A stretch of DNA of 64,000 nt from Sphingopyxis alaskensis RB2256 (GCF_000013985.1 NC_008048.1:3227001-3291000); one strand, 5' to 3'; counted from the stretch's first letter, positions 35,121 to 44,374 are shown. The notes: a model not told the origin generated them from the sequence alone. Numbers and translations: made by a program.

Positions 35121-35435
35121 ATGCTGAATCTGGTAGTCATCGCGGTGCTTGCTGCGGCGTCTTCCGCCGAAGCGGGCGTCGCCGAACGGGCGCCTCCGGC
35201 GCGAGCGCCGTCGGAGATGACCAATGCCGAGATCAAGGCCTATAATGAAGGGCTGGCGGCCACCCATCCCCACTATATCAAGTGCCGCAAGATTGAGGAG
35301 ATTGGCTCGTGGGTGAAGAAGGCGCGTGTGTGCCGCACCAATGAGCAGTGGAAGCAGGCGTGGGCGCAGGGCAACCAGAATGCGCGCGACACCGCCGAGG
35401 CGATGACGCGCGCGCCGGTCAACGGCAGCAACTGA
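35121..35435 (+). CDS. small exported protein, tandem paralogue 2
   Basis: A 104-residue protein, same length as its neighbour 37 bases upstream. The shared core is EMTNAEIKAYNEGL, then YIKCRKIEEIGSWVKKARVCRTNEQWK in outline, and GNQNARDTAEAMT. Both Cys are kept. The N-terminus is a shorter, weaker signal sequence (cleavage after SAEAG). GGAAAGGGA precedes the ATG. The pair looks like a duplication retained under selection at the second half; no known family was recognised. Confidence 0.8.
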   Translation: MLNLVVIAVLAAASSAEAGVAERAPPARAPSEMTNAEIKAYNEGLAATHPHYIKCRKIEEIGSWVKKARVCRTNEQWKQAWAQGNQNARDTAEAMTRAPVNGSN

Positions 35436-35669
35436 CGATCATCGAAGAAGGCTGGCGCAGCGTCAGCCTGTGCTCAGCACCAACCCGCCGTCGCCCGGCA
35501 CGAGCGACCGCGCTCGATCTCGCCAACAATTCCAACCTGAAGATCAACCGAACTGCTCCTGCCCATGATCCACTTTCTATCAGGGTGAATCACAAATCCA
35601 CCCCAAAGCGAATCGCTTCGGGATACAGGTTCCGCGCTCGACCTTCCGGTAACTCTTCGGTGCAGGCGC

Positions 35670-36314
35670 TCATTTCTCGATTTGCCAGGCGCGGCAGAAG
35701 GTGTCGACCGCGGCATCGACTTCTTCCGAAAGGTGGCTGAGATCGCGGCTTTCGGGGAGGCTCAGCACCGCGAACTGATACAGCCCCGACTGGCAGAGAC
35801 CGGCGAACTGCTGCACCGCGCGCATCGGGTCGCCCTGGCGGATCTCGCCGCGCACCATTTTTTCGGCGACCCAGGCGGCGGCGCGCGCCTTGCCGCGGCG
35901 CGGCCCGCGGTCGTAGAAGGTCTCGGCGAGATGCGGAAAGCGCTCGGCCTCGCCCACGACCAGCCGGTAGAGCGAAAGCAGCGGCGAGGCGGTCAGCTTG
36001 GTCATCAATGTCATGCCGAAGTTGCGGAGCACGTCGGGGACGGGCGCGTCGATCGGCAGGTCGACGGTCAGCGCATGACCATGGCGCTCGACGATATCGT
36101 CAACCACCGCGGCGAACAAATCTTCCTTCGACGGAAAATAGGTCCAGAGCGTGGTTTTCGAGCCGCCGACCTTGCTGGCTATCGAAGACATCGTCGTTCC
36201 CGCATAGCCGTTCGCAAAAAACAGCTCGCGCGCGGCGTCGACGAAAGCCTTGCGGCGCGCCCCGGCGGCGTCGTCGATAGCAGGCGTACTGTCTGGTATC
36301 ATTTCGATTGACAA
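35670..36314 (-). CDS. TetR/AcrR family regulator of the adjacent efflux genes
   Basis: A 214-residue regulator. The N-terminal DNA-binding domain reads ARELFFANGYAGTTMSSIASKVGGSKTTLWTYFPSKEDLF in outline, a typical TetR helix-turn-helix with Y-F-x-S-K-E. The ligand domain ends near AWQIEK. The TTG at 36314 is the likely start, since GGAGG is five bases upstream; the ATG at 36302 lacks a site. Divergent from the OMF gene with a partial palindrome between, so it likely represses the efflux operon and itself. Confidence 0.88.
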   Translation of the reverse strand: MSIEMIPDSTPAIDDAAGARRKAFVDAARELFFANGYAGTTMSSIASKVGGSKTTLWTYFPSKEDLFAAVVDDIVERHGHALTVDLPIDAPVPDVLRNFGMTLMTKLTASPLLSLYRLVVGEAERFPHLAETFYDRGPRRGKARAAAWVAEKMVRGEIRQGDPMRAVQQFAGLCQSGLYQFAVLSLPESRDLSHLSEEVDAAVDTFCRAWQIEK

Positions 36315-36341
36315 TGCTTCCTCCGCAGTTCATCTGCGCAT

Positions 36342-36357
36342 GATACCAGCTAGTATC
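36342..36357. promoter_or_regulatory. TetR operator-like palindrome
   Basis: GATACCAGCTAGTATC is palindromic at seven of eight base pairs. It sits between the tetR start and the OMF start, 11 bases before the latter. A sigma-70-like TTGACA (36308-36313) lies upstream on the plus strand. Confidence 0.6.
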
Positions 36358-36367
36358 GTTGGAAGCC

Positions 36368-37795
36368 ATGCCTCGATTCATTTTTGTTACAACTGCGGTT
36401 CTTGGCCTGTTGGCGGGTTGCGCGAGCGTTCCCGACCTCGGCCCCAGGCCCGTTGAGGCGGCGCCGGGGTCGCTGGTGTCAAGCGCGTCGCTCGCTGCGG
36501 CGCCCGGCGCGTGGCCGGTGGAGGGCTGGTGGCAAGGCTTCGGCGACACGCAGCTCGATCGCCTGATCGCCGAGGGGCTGGCGGGATCGCCCGACGTCGC
36601 GATTGCCGCGGCGCGCGTGCGCGCGGCGGAGGCTCTGGCGCAGCAGGCGGGCGCTGCGCTGCTGCCGCGCGTCGGCGCCGAAGCGGGCGCGGGCGGCGTC
36701 CAGCAGAGCCGCAACATGGGAATCCCGCCGCAGTTCGTCCCCGACGGGGTGCGGGACACGGGACATGTCGCCGCGACTTTCGGCTTTGATCTCGACCTGT
36801 GGGGGCGCAATCGCGCCGCGCTTGCCGCCGCGACCTCCGAAGCTGAGGCAGCGCGCGTTGATGCGGCACAGGCGCGGCTGATGCTCGCGACGGGAATCGC
36901 CGCGGCCTATGCCGATCTGGCCGGCTATTATGACGCGCTCGACGTCGCCAGCGAGGCGGTGCGCGTGCGTAGCGCGACCGCGCGTCTCGCCGCCGACCGC
37001 GCGCGCGCGGGACTCGAAAATCAGGCGAACCAGCGTCAGGCCGAAAGCCGCGCGGCGTCGGCAACGGCGGACGTCGTCGCGCTCGAAGAAGCGATCGCGG
37101 CGACGCGCCACCGCATCGCGGCGCTCGTCGGCGCCGGCCCCGACCGCGGTTTGTCGATCACGCGCCCGCAGATGAGGCGGCCGACGCTGGGCCTCCCCGA
37201 AAATGCCGGGATCGACCTGATCGGCCGCCGCCCCGACATCGTCGCGGCGCGGCTGCGCAGCGAGGCGGCCGCGAAGCGTATCGACGTCGCCCGCGCCGAC
37301 TTTTACCCGAATATCAGCCTGTCGGCGCTCGTCGGGCTCCAATCGCTCGGCCTCTCCAACCTGTTCGACGCGGGCTCCGAATATGGCAGCGGCGGCGCGG
37401 CGATCAGTTTGCCGATCTTTGAAGGCGGGCGGCTTTCGGGGCGTTATCGCGGCGCCCGCGCCGACTATGACGGCGCCATCGCCGCCTATGACCGCACGCT
37501 GATCGACGCGCTGCGCGACGTCGCCGATATTGTGGCGAGCCGCGCCGCGACCGAGCGCCAGCTCGCCGGGCGCCGGGCGGCGCTCGAGGCCGCTGCCGAA
37601 GCCTCTAAACTCGCCAATCTGCGCTATCGCGCCGGCCTTGCCAACCAGATCGAACAGCTGACGGCCGAAGATTCGATGATCGCGCTGAACCGCGCCGTGA
37701 CCGATCTCGAAGCGCGCCAGCTGGCGCTCGACATCGCGCTGATCCGGGCGCTCGGCGGCGGATACCAGGCGCCCGACCCGACAGGAGACGAATGA
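36368..37795 (+). CDS. NodT-family outer-membrane efflux lipoprotein
   Basis: A 475-residue outer-membrane channel of the TolC/OprM class. A lipobox GLLAGC with Cys18 is followed by the two OEP repeats, with EGWWQGFGDTQLDRLIAEGL and the later FPNISLSALVGLQSLG. It would form the outer part of the HlyD-MFS pump that follows. The start at 36368 is in-frame with the signal sequence. The stop overlaps the next gene by four bases. Confidence 0.92.
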   Translation: MPRFIFVTTAVLGLLAGCASVPDLGPRPVEAAPGSLVSSASLAAAPGAWPVEGWWQGFGDTQLDRLIAEGLAGSPDVAIAAARVRAAEALAQQAGAALLPRVGAEAGAGGVQQSRNMGIPPQFVPDGVRDTGHVAATFGFDLDLWGRNRAALAAATSEAEAARVDAAQARLMLATGIAAAYADLAGYYDALDVASEAVRVRSATARLAADRARAGLENQANQRQAESRAASATADVVALEEAIAATRHRIAALVGAGPDRGLSITRPQMRRPTLGLPENAGIDLIGRRPDIVAARLRSEAAAKRIDVARADFYPNISLSALVGLQSLGLSNLFDAGSEYGSGGAAISLPIFEGGRLSGRYRGARADYDGAIAAYDRTLIDALRDVADIVASRAATERQLAGRRAALEAAAEASKLANLRYRAGLANQIEQLTAEDSMIALNRAVTDLEARQLALDIALIRALGGGYQAPDPTGDE

Positions 37796-38931
37796 TGGCC
37801 GATGAAACGGCGGCTGCCGACATCGACGCGCTGGAAACATATGGCGCGAAACGCCGGAAGCTGCTCCGCATCCTTGCGCTCGTCGTGCTGGCCGCCGCGA
37901 TCCTGTGGGGCGCCTGGTATTTTCTGACGCAGGCGGGGCGCGTTCACACCGACAACGCCTATGTCGGCGCCGATTCGGCGCAGGTGACCGCGCTCGTTTC
38001 GGGTCCGGTGAAGGACGTGCGCGTCAGCGGGACGCAGGCGGTGAAGCGGGGCGACATTCTGGTCATCCTCGACGATGCCGACCAGCGCATCGCGCTTGCC
38101 GACGCCGAGGCGGCGCTGCGCCTTGCGCGCCAGCGTTACGGGCAGGCCGATGCGAATGCCGATGCGGCGCGCGCGCGTGTTGCCGCCCGCGGCGCCGATG
38201 TCGCGCAGGCGCGCGCCCGGCTGCGCGATGCCGAGGCGAGCGTCGAACGCGCGCGCGCCGAACTGGCGCGGCGCGAGAGCATCGCAGGCACCGGCGCGGT
38301 GTCGGCCGAGGAGCTGACCGCGGCGCGTGCAGCGGTCAAGCAGGCGCACGCCGCGCGCGACCTTGCCGCCGCGGCGATCGCCGCGGCCGAGGCAACGCGC
38401 GGATCGGCAAGCGGCGACCTTGGCGCCGCCGAGGCGGTGGTGCGCGGGACGACGGTGGACACTGCCCCTGAAGTGGCGGCGGCGGCGGCGCGCGTCGAAA
38501 AGGCGCGGCTCGATCTCGCGCGCACGGTGATCCGCGCGCCGGTCGATGGCATTGTCACCAACCGGCAGGTGCAGGTCGGCCAGCGGATCGCCGCGGGCGC
38601 GCCGATCATGGTGATCGTTCCCATCGCGACCGCCTATGTCGATGCCAATTTCAAGGAAAGCCAGTTCGAGGATATCCGCATCGGCCAGCCGGTCGAACTG
38701 ACCTCGGACTATTATGGCGGCGATGTCGTCTATCGCGGCAAGGTGGTCGGCATCGCCGGCGGCACCGGCGCGGCCTTTTCGCTGATCCCCGCGCAGAATG
38801 CGACGGGCAACTGGGTGAAGGTCGTCCAGCGGCTGCCGGTGCGCATCGCGCTCGATCCGAAGCAGCTGAAAGAACATCCGCTGCGCGTCGGGCTGTCGAT
38901 GGAAGCGACGATCGACACGCGCGGCAACTGA
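37792..38931 (+). CDS. HlyD family membrane-fusion protein (EmrA-like)
   Basis: A 379-residue periplasmic adaptor. It has one N-terminal membrane helix (about 27-48), a biotinyl-lipoyl-like domain (VHTDNAYVGADSAQVTALVSG), then a long Ala/Arg-rich coiled-coil hairpin of about 120 residues. The second half of the lipoyl fold is TVIRAPVDGIVTNRQVQVGQ, followed by the beta-barrel region. This matches EmrA-type adaptors that pair with MFS pumps. The start codons ATGATG at 37792/37795 both follow AGGAG and overlap the OMF stop. Confidence 0.93.
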   Translation: MMADETAAADIDALETYGAKRRKLLRILALVVLAAAILWGAWYFLTQAGRVHTDNAYVGADSAQVTALVSGPVKDVRVSGTQAVKRGDILVILDDADQRIALADAEAALRLARQRYGQADANADAARARVAARGADVAQARARLRDAEASVERARAELARRESIAGTGAVSAEELTAARAAVKQAHAARDLAAAAIAAAEATRGSASGDLGAAEAVVRGTTVDTAPEVAAAAARVEKARLDLARTVIRAPVDGIVTNRQVQVGQRIAAGAPIMVIVPIATAYVDANFKESQFEDIRIGQPVELTSDYYGGDVVYRGKVVGIAGGTGAAFSLIPAQNATGNWVKVVQRLPVRIALDPKQLKEHPLRVGLSMEATIDTRGN

Positions 38932-38957
38932 GATGCGCGTCCATCATCTCTCCTCTT

Positions 38958-39064
38958 CGTCATTGCGAGCGAAGCGAAGCAATCTCCAGCTAACGATCTG
39001 GATGGGCGCTCGCAGGAGATTGCCGCGTCGCCCCGGATCAAGTCCGGGGCTCCCCGCAATGACG
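38958..39064. repeat. REP-like inverted repeat
   Basis: CGTCATTGCGAGCGAAGCGAAGCAATCTCC at the left is answered by GGAGATTGC...GCAATGACG at the right. The insert CGCGTCGCCCCGGATCAAGT forms a further CCCCGGA/TCCGGGG stem. It separates the adaptor gene from the MFS gene of the same operon. Confidence 0.75.
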
Positions 39065-39092
39065 ACGCCTTTGTCGGGAACGGTAGCCTGAC

Positions 39093-40643
39093 ATGGCCAG
39101 CGTCGCCGTCCCCGCCACCGCGATCTCCGCCGCGCCACAACCGCTCACCGGCGTGCGGCTGCTCGTCGCGGCCTTTGCGCTCGCGCTCGCCAATTTCGTC
39201 GTCGTGCTCGACACGACGATCGCCAATGTGTCGGTGCCACATATCGCGGGCGGGCTGGCCGTGTCGCCGACGCAGGGGACGTGGGTGATCACCAGCTATG
39301 CGGTCGCCGACGCGATCAGCGTGCCGCTCACCGGCTGGCTCGCCTATCGCTTCGGCACGGTGCGCTGGTTCCTCTATTCGATCTTTGGCTTCGGCCTGTT
39401 TTCGCTGCTCTGCGGCGTCGCGCAGACGCTCGACGCGCTCGTCCTCTTCCGCGTCCTTCAGGGCCTGTCGGGCGGACCGCTGATGCCGCTCTCGCAGATA
39501 TTGCTGCTGCGCATCTTCCCCAGGGAAAAGGCCGGCATCGCGCTCGCCATCTGGGCGATGACGACGACCACCGCGCCGATCCTTGGCCCGATTCTGGGCG
39601 GGCTGATCAGCGATAATTGGGGGTGGCACTGGATCTTCTTCATCAACCTGCCGGTCGTCGCGATCTGCGCCTTTGGCGTCGCGACGCTGCTCACGCCGTT
39701 CGAGACGCAGCGCGTCAAGGCGCCGATCGACGTCGTCGGGCTGATCCTGCTCGTCGTCTCGGTCGGCGCCTTCCAGATCATGCTCGACACGGGGCGCGAA
39801 CATGACTGGTTCGGGTCGGCGTGGATCGTCACGCTGGCGATCGTCGCCGCGATCGGCTTTGCCGCCTTTGTCATATGGGAACTCACCGACGCCAACCCGA
39901 TCGTCAATCTGCGCATCTTCCGCTTTCGCGGTTTCACTTTCGGCACAATCGCGCTGTCGCTGGGGTTCGGCGCCTTTTTCGCGCAAGTCGTGCTCACGCC
40001 GCTGTGGCTGCAACAGGTCGCGGGCTATACCGCGACCGAGACGGGCTATGTCGTCGCGTGGCTCGGCTGTTTCGCGGTGCTGTTTTCGCCGATCGCAGCC
40101 GGAACGCTGGGCAAACTCGACATCCGGCTGACGGTGAGCGCGGGCATATTGTGGATGGCGGCGATGTCGATCCTGCGCGCCGGCTGGAACGCCGACGTCG
40201 ATTATTGGACGCTCGCGCTGCCGCATGTGTTGCAGGGGATGGGCATGCCCTTCTTCTTCGTTGGGCTGACCGCGCTGGTGCTGAGTTCGGTGCCGGTCAA
40301 GGACCAGACGTCGGCGGCGGGGCTGATGAGCTTCCTGCGTACGCTGAGCGGGGCGATCGGCACTGCGGTCGCGACGACCGCATGGGACGAGGCGGGGCGG
40401 ACCTCGCGGTCGGAGCTTGTCGCCTCGCTCAACGATCCGGGCGGGTTCATGGCCTCGCTCGAACGCGCCGGGCTGACGCTCGAACAGGCGCGCGCGCTGC
40501 TCGACCGGCTGGTCGAGGTGCAGGCGCTGACGCTGGGCGTGATCCACATCTTCCTCGCCGCCGCGGTGGTGTTCGTGATCGCCGCGGCAAGCGTGTGGAT
40601 CGCGCCCAGACCCAGGCAGGTGTCGATGGGCGCCGCGCACTAG
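39093..40643 (+). CDS. DHA2 family MFS multidrug efflux permease (EmrB-like)
   Basis: A 516-residue inner-membrane pump with about 14 helices. LANFVVVLDTTIANVSVPHIAGGL is the DHA2-type helix-1 signature (as a pattern), and TQGTWVITSYAVADAISVPLTGWLAYRFG gives the loop region. The helix 5 motif APILGPILGGLISDNWGWHWIFFINLP is present. It completes the TetR-OMF-HlyD-MFS set for drug or metabolite export. Start ATG at 39093; no clear SD, and a repeat precedes it. Confidence 0.93.
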   Translation: MASVAVPATAISAAPQPLTGVRLLVAAFALALANFVVVLDTTIANVSVPHIAGGLAVSPTQGTWVITSYAVADAISVPLTGWLAYRFGTVRWFLYSIFGFGLFSLLCGVAQTLDALVLFRVLQGLSGGPLMPLSQILLLRIFPREKAGIALAIWAMTTTTAPILGPILGGLISDNWGWHWIFFINLPVVAICAFGVATLLTPFETQRVKAPIDVVGLILLVVSVGAFQIMLDTGREHDWFGSAWIVTLAIVAAIGFAAFVIWELTDANPIVNLRIFRFRGFTFGTIALSLGFGAFFAQVVLTPLWLQQVAGYTATETGYVVAWLGCFAVLFSPIAAGTLGKLDIRLTVSAGILWMAAMSILRAGWNADVDYWTLALPHVLQGMGMPFFFVGLTALVLSSVPVKDQTSAAGLMSFLRTLSGAIGTAVATTAWDEAGRTSRSELVASLNDPGGFMASLERAGLTLEQARALLDRLVEVQALTLGVIHIFLAAAVVFVIAAASVWIAPRPRQVSMGAAH

Positions 40644-40708
40644 GGTAGGGTCAGGACGCTGCGCCGCAGGGCTTGGGTCCGCGCCCTTGCCATGCTAGGC
40701 GCGCGGCC

Positions 40709-42604
40709 ATGTTGACGATCAACGGCCTCACCGTGCGCCTGGGCGGGCGCACTATCCTCGACCGCGCGAGCGCCAGCCTGCCCGCCAAAAGCCGCACCGG
40801 CCTGATCGGCCGCAACGGCGCGGGTAAATCGACGCTGATGAAGGTGATGATCGGCCAGCTCGAAGCCGACGAGGGTGGCATCGACATGCCGCGCAGGACG
40901 CGCATCGGCTATATCGCGCAGGACGCGCCGAGCGGGAGCGCGACGCCGTTCGAGACCGTGCTCGCCGCCGATGCCGAACGCGCGCGCCTGCTCGCCGCGT
41001 CGGAGGTCGAGCGCGACCCGCACAAGCTGGGCGACATCCACGAAAGGCTGATCGCGATCGATGCCTATACGGCGCCCGCGCGCGCCGCGCGCATCCTGAT
41101 CGGACTGGGCTTCGACGAGGATATGCAGGGCCAGCCGCTCGACAGCTTTTCGGGTGGGTGGAAGATGCGCGTCGCATTGGCGGCGTTGCTCTTTTCGAAC
41201 CCCGACCTCTTGCTGCTCGACGAACCGTCGAACCACCTCGACCTCGAAGCGACGATGTGGCTCGAAAGCTTTCTCAGATCCTATCCGGGCCAGCTCGTCG
41301 TGATCAGCCACGAGCGCGACCTGCTCAACAATGTCGTCGACCATATCCTCCACCTCGAAGGCGGAAAGGTGACGCTCTACCCCGGCGGTTATGACGATTT
41401 CGAGCGGCAGCGCGCCGAGCGCATCGCACAGCTCGCGGCGGCGAAAGCCGCGCAGGACGCACAGCGCGCCAAGCTCCAGGACTATGTCGCGCGCAACAGC
41501 GCGCGCGCCTCGACCGCCAAACAGGCGCAGTCGCGCGCCAAGCAGCTCGCGCGGATGCAGCCGATTGCGGCGGTCTCGGAAGACCCCAGCCTCGTGTTCG
41601 ATTTTCCGAGCCCCGACGAACTGAAGCCGCCGCTGATCACGCTCGACCTCGCGAGCGTCGGCTACACGCCGGGTGCGCCGATCCTGTCGCGGCTCAACCT
41701 GCGCATCGATCCCGACGACCGCATCGCGCTCCTCGGCCGCAACGGCAATGGCAAGACGACGCTCGCGCGTCTGCTCGCGGCGCAGCTCGCGCCGATGGAC
41801 GGCGCAATGGCGGCGTCGGGCAAGATGCGCGTCGGCTATTTCACCCAATATCAGGTCGAGGAACTCGACGGATCGGACACGCCCCTGGGCCATATGACGC
41901 GCGTGATGGCGGGCAAGACGCCGGGCGCGGTGCGCGCGCAACTGGGGCGCTTCGGCTTCACGGGCAACAAGGCCACCACCGAGGTCGGCAAGCTGTCGGG
42001 GGGCGAACGCGCGCGGCTCGCGCTTGCGCTGATCACGCGCGACGCGCCACACCTTCTGATCCTTGACGAACCGACCAACCACCTCGACGTCGACGCGCGC
42101 GAGGCCCTGGTGCAGGCACTCAACGGCTTCGACGGCGCGGTGCTGATCGTCAGCCACGACCGCCACATGCTCGAACTCACCGCCGACCGCCTCGTCCTCG
42201 TCGACGGCGGCACGGCGCGCGAATTCGACGGCAGCATCGACGATTATGTCGCCTTCATCCTCGGCCAGGGAGCCGGAAAAGGCTCGGCGGCGAACGACGA
42301 TGCGAAGGGCGCCGCCAAGCCCAAGGACGCGAAAGCCGCGCGGCAGGAAGCGGCGAGGGCGCGTGAAGCGCAGGCGGCGCTGCGCAAGAGCGCGAAGGAA
42401 CTGGAAGCGAAGGCCGGAAAGCTTGCACAGCAGATCAGCGCGATCGACCGCGCGATGTTCGATCCGGCGGGCGCCGAACCCGCGCTCGCGAAACTGACGA
42501 TGGGCGACCTCGCGCAGCGCCGCGGCAAGCTCGCCGCCGAGCTGGAGGCGGCCGAGACGGCGTGGATGGACGCGCTTGAAGCGATCGAGGCGGCGGCGGC
42601 TTGA
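40709..42604 (+). CDS. ABC-F family ATPase (YheS/Uup-like)
   Basis: A 631-residue protein with two ATPase domains and no membrane part. Walker A GRNGAGKST is at about 34-42 and GRNGNGKTT in the second domain. The signatures FSGGWKMRVALA and LSGGERARLALA are followed by LLLLDEPSNHLDLEA and LLILDEPTNHLDVDA. A linker of basic coiled coil separates the domains, and a C-terminal Ala/Lys coiled coil ends the chain. ABC-F proteins act on ribosomes. GCTAGG nine bases before the ATG suggests a leaderless message. Confidence 0.93.
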   Translation: MLTINGLTVRLGGRTILDRASASLPAKSRTGLIGRNGAGKSTLMKVMIGQLEADEGGIDMPRRTRIGYIAQDAPSGSATPFETVLAADAERARLLAASEVERDPHKLGDIHERLIAIDAYTAPARAARILIGLGFDEDMQGQPLDSFSGGWKMRVALAALLFSNPDLLLLDEPSNHLDLEATMWLESFLRSYPGQLVVISHERDLLNNVVDHILHLEGGKVTLYPGGYDDFERQRAERIAQLAAAKAAQDAQRAKLQDYVARNSARASTAKQAQSRAKQLARMQPIAAVSEDPSLVFDFPSPDELKPPLITLDLASVGYTPGAPILSRLNLRIDPDDRIALLGRNGNGKTTLARLLAAQLAPMDGAMAASGKMRVGYFTQYQVEELDGSDTPLGHMTRVMAGKTPGAVRAQLGRFGFTGNKATTEVGKLSGGERARLALALITRDAPHLLILDEPTNHLDVDAREALVQALNGFDGAVLIVSHDRHMLELTADRLVLVDGGTAREFDGSIDDYVAFILGQGAGKGSAANDDAKGAAKPKDAKAARQEAARAREAQAALRKSAKELEAKAGKLAQQISAIDRAMFDPAGAEPALAKLTMGDLAQRRGKLAAELEAAETAWMDALEAIEAAAA

Positions 42605-42640
42605 TAGCCCCTCCCTGAAGGGGAGGGCGTCATCGCCGCA

Positions 42641-42669
42641 TTGACTCGCCTTCCCCAATCCATCATAAT
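42641..42669 (+). promoter_or_regulatory. promoter of hppD
   Basis: TTGACT (42641-42646) and CATAAT (42664-42669) are exactly 17 bases apart. The -10 matches the consensus at five of six positions. Confidence 0.72.
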
Positions 42670-42670
42670 A

Positions 42671-42684
42671 GTTTCAATTGAAAC
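42671..42684. promoter_or_regulatory. operator palindrome at the hppD transcription start
   Basis: GTTTCAATTGAAAC is a perfect 14-bp palindrome immediately after the -10 element, overlapping the expected start site. This position suits a repressor of the MarR/GntR class that responds to tyrosine or aromatic catabolites. The regulator is not in the window. Confidence 0.68.
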
Positions 42685-42700
42685 CATATGGGGAATGACC

Positions 42701-43792
42701 ATGGCCGACCTGTTCGAAAACCCGCTGGGCCTCGACGGCTTCGAGTTCGTCGAGTTTTCGGCGCCCGAAAAGGGCATTCTCGAGCCTGTGTTCGAACGCA
42801 TGGGCTTTACCCGGATCGCGCGCCACCGGTCGAAAGACGTGCAATTGTGGCGTCAGGGCGACATCAATCTGATCGCCAATTACGAACCCCGCTCTCCCGC
42901 TGCCTATTTCGCCGCCGAACATGGCCCGTCGGCGTGCGGCATGGGGTGGCGCTGCCGCGATGCGGCCAAAGCCTATGCGGAAGCGATCGAGCGCGGCGCC
43001 GAGCCGGTCGAAACGACTCCCGGCCCGATGGAACTGCGCCTGCCCGCGATCCGCGGCATCGGCGGCTCGATTATCTATCTGATCGACCGCTATGGCGACG
43101 ATCTCAGCATCTACGACATCGACTTCGTTTACGAGGAGGGCGTCGACCGCCATCCGGTCGGCGCGGGGCTGAAGGTCATCGATCACCTGACGCACAATGT
43201 CTATGGCGGCCGCATGGCGCATTGGGCGGCGTTCTACGAGCGCATCGCGGGTTTTCGCGAAATCCGCTATTTCGACATCAAGGGTGAATATACCGGCCTC
43301 ACGTCAAAGGCGATGACCGCGCCCGACGGCAAGATACGCATTCCGCTGAACGAGGAGGGCGCCGGCGGCGGCGGCCAGATCGAGGAATATCTGCGCGCCT
43401 ACAATGGCGAGGGTATCCAGCATATCGCCTTTGCCTGCGACGACCTCTACGCCGCGTGGGACAGGCTGAAAGCGCTCGGCAACCCCTTCGCGCCATCGCC
43501 GCCCGACACCTATTATGAAATGCTCGCCGAGCGCCTGCCCGGCCATGGCGAGCCGGTCGAGGAACTGAAATCGCGCGGCATATTGCTCGACGGTTCGACG
43601 ACCGAGGGCGATCCGCGCCTGCTGCTCCAGATTTTCGGGCAGACGGTGATCGGCCCGGTTTTCTTCGAGTTCATCCAGCGCAAGAAGGACGAAGGCTTCG
43701 GCGAGGGCAATTTCACCGCGCTGTTCAAGTCGATGGAACTCGACCAGATCCGCCGCGGCGCGCTCAACGTCGAAGCGGAGCCCGCCGAATGA
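42701..43792 (+). CDS. hppD: 4-hydroxyphenylpyruvate dioxygenase
   Basis: Converts 4-hydroxyphenylpyruvate to homogentisate in tyrosine breakdown. The 363-residue protein has two VOC modules. The iron ligands are seen as His162 in [10 protein letters not shown], His241 in [10 protein letters not shown] and Glu323 in [10 protein letters not shown], the known 2-His-1-Glu triad. The C-terminal [17 protein letters not shown] is typical. GGGGAATGACC precedes the ATG at 42701, and another ATG two codons upstream is less well placed. Its stop overlaps the next gene by four bases. Confidence 0.96.
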   Translation: MADLFENPLGLDGFEFVEFSAPEKGILEPVFERMGFTRIARHRSKDVQLWRQGDINLIANYEPRSPAAYFAAEHGPSACGMGWRCRDAAKAYAEAIERGAEPVETTPGPMELRLPAIRGIGGSIIYLIDRYGDDLSIYDIDFVYEEGVDRHPVGAGLKVIDHLTHNVYGGRMAHWAAFYERIAGFREIRYFDIKGEYTGLTSKAMTAPDGKIRIPLNEEGAGGGGQIEEYLRAYNGEGIQHIAFACDDLYAAWDRLKALGNPFAPSPPDTYYEMLAERLPGHGEPVEELKSRGILLDGSTTEGDPRLLLQIFGQTVIGPVFFEFIQRKKDEGFGEGNFTALFKSMELDQIRRGALNVEAEPAE

Positions 43793-44334
43793 CCAGCCCG
43801 ATCAAACTGGGGGGCGTCCACCACGCCGCCTATCGCTGCAAGGATGCGAAGGAGACGGTCGAATGGTACGAGGCCATGCTCGGCATGACCTATACCACCG
43901 CCTTTGCCGAGGATCATGTGCCGTCGACCGGCGAATATGACCCGTATATGCACGTCTTCCTCGACGCCGGGAATGGCAACATCCTCGCCTTTTTCGAGTT
44001 GCCGAACCAGCCCGACATGGGCCGCGACGAAAATACGCCAAAATGGGTCCAGCATCTGGCGTTCAGGGTCGGCAGCTATGACGAGCTGATCGCGGCGAAG
44101 GCGCATCTGGAGGCCAATGGCGTCGAGGTGCTCGGCCCGACGCACCACGGCATCTTCAAGTCGATCTATTTCTTCGACCCCAACGGCCACCGCATCGAAC
44201 TCGCCTGTGACATCGGCACCGACGAACAATATGCCGAACTGCGACGCGTCGCGCCGCTGATGCTCGAGGAATGGAGCCGGACCAAGAAAGCGCCGCGCCA
44301 CGCCGACTGGCTGCACGCGGCGGCGAACGAGTAG
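43789..44334 (+). CDS. VOC family protein
   Basis: A 181-residue glyoxalase/bleomycin-resistance-fold protein. The two beta-alpha-beta-beta-beta halves hold the likely metal ligands in [18 protein letters not shown] and GHRIELACD. It starts with ATGA overlap from hppD, so it is made with it. In sphingomonads this second VOC protein often follows hppD, but its own reaction is not known; an aromatic ring-opening or isomerase role is possible. Confidence 0.88.
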   Translation: MTSPIKLGGVHHAAYRCKDAKETVEWYEAMLGMTYTTAFAEDHVPSTGEYDPYMHVFLDAGNGNILAFFELPNQPDMGRDENTPKWVQHLAFRVGSYDELIAAKAHLEANGVEVLGPTHHGIFKSIYFFDPNGHRIELACDIGTDEQYAELRRVAPLMLEEWSRTKKAPRHADWLHAAANE

Positions 44335-44342
44335 GACCGATT

Positions 44343-44374
44343 GCGCCGGGATCGTCCTTGGACGATCCCGGCGC
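44343..44374. terminator. perfect 15-bp hairpin after the hppD operon
   Basis: GCGCCGGGATCGTCC, TT, GGACGATCCCGGCGC. The stem is perfect but there is no T tract. It sits nine bases after the VOC stop and 56 bases before the end of the convergent UrcA gene, so it may serve both. Confidence 0.55.

Noticed and set aside
35436..35669. A further small gene between the tandem exported proteins and tetR
   Set aside because: The 234-base gap has open frames in more than one phase but no ribosome site, signal sequence or motif; I see nothing supportable there.
38730..40640. 636-codon minus-strand frame
   Set aside because: Antisense to the MFS permease and the end of the HlyD gene; charged low-complexity product.
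40640..42658. 672-codon minus-strand frame
   Set aside because: Antisense to the ABC-F gene, which has clear Walker motifs; no motif in the antisense product.
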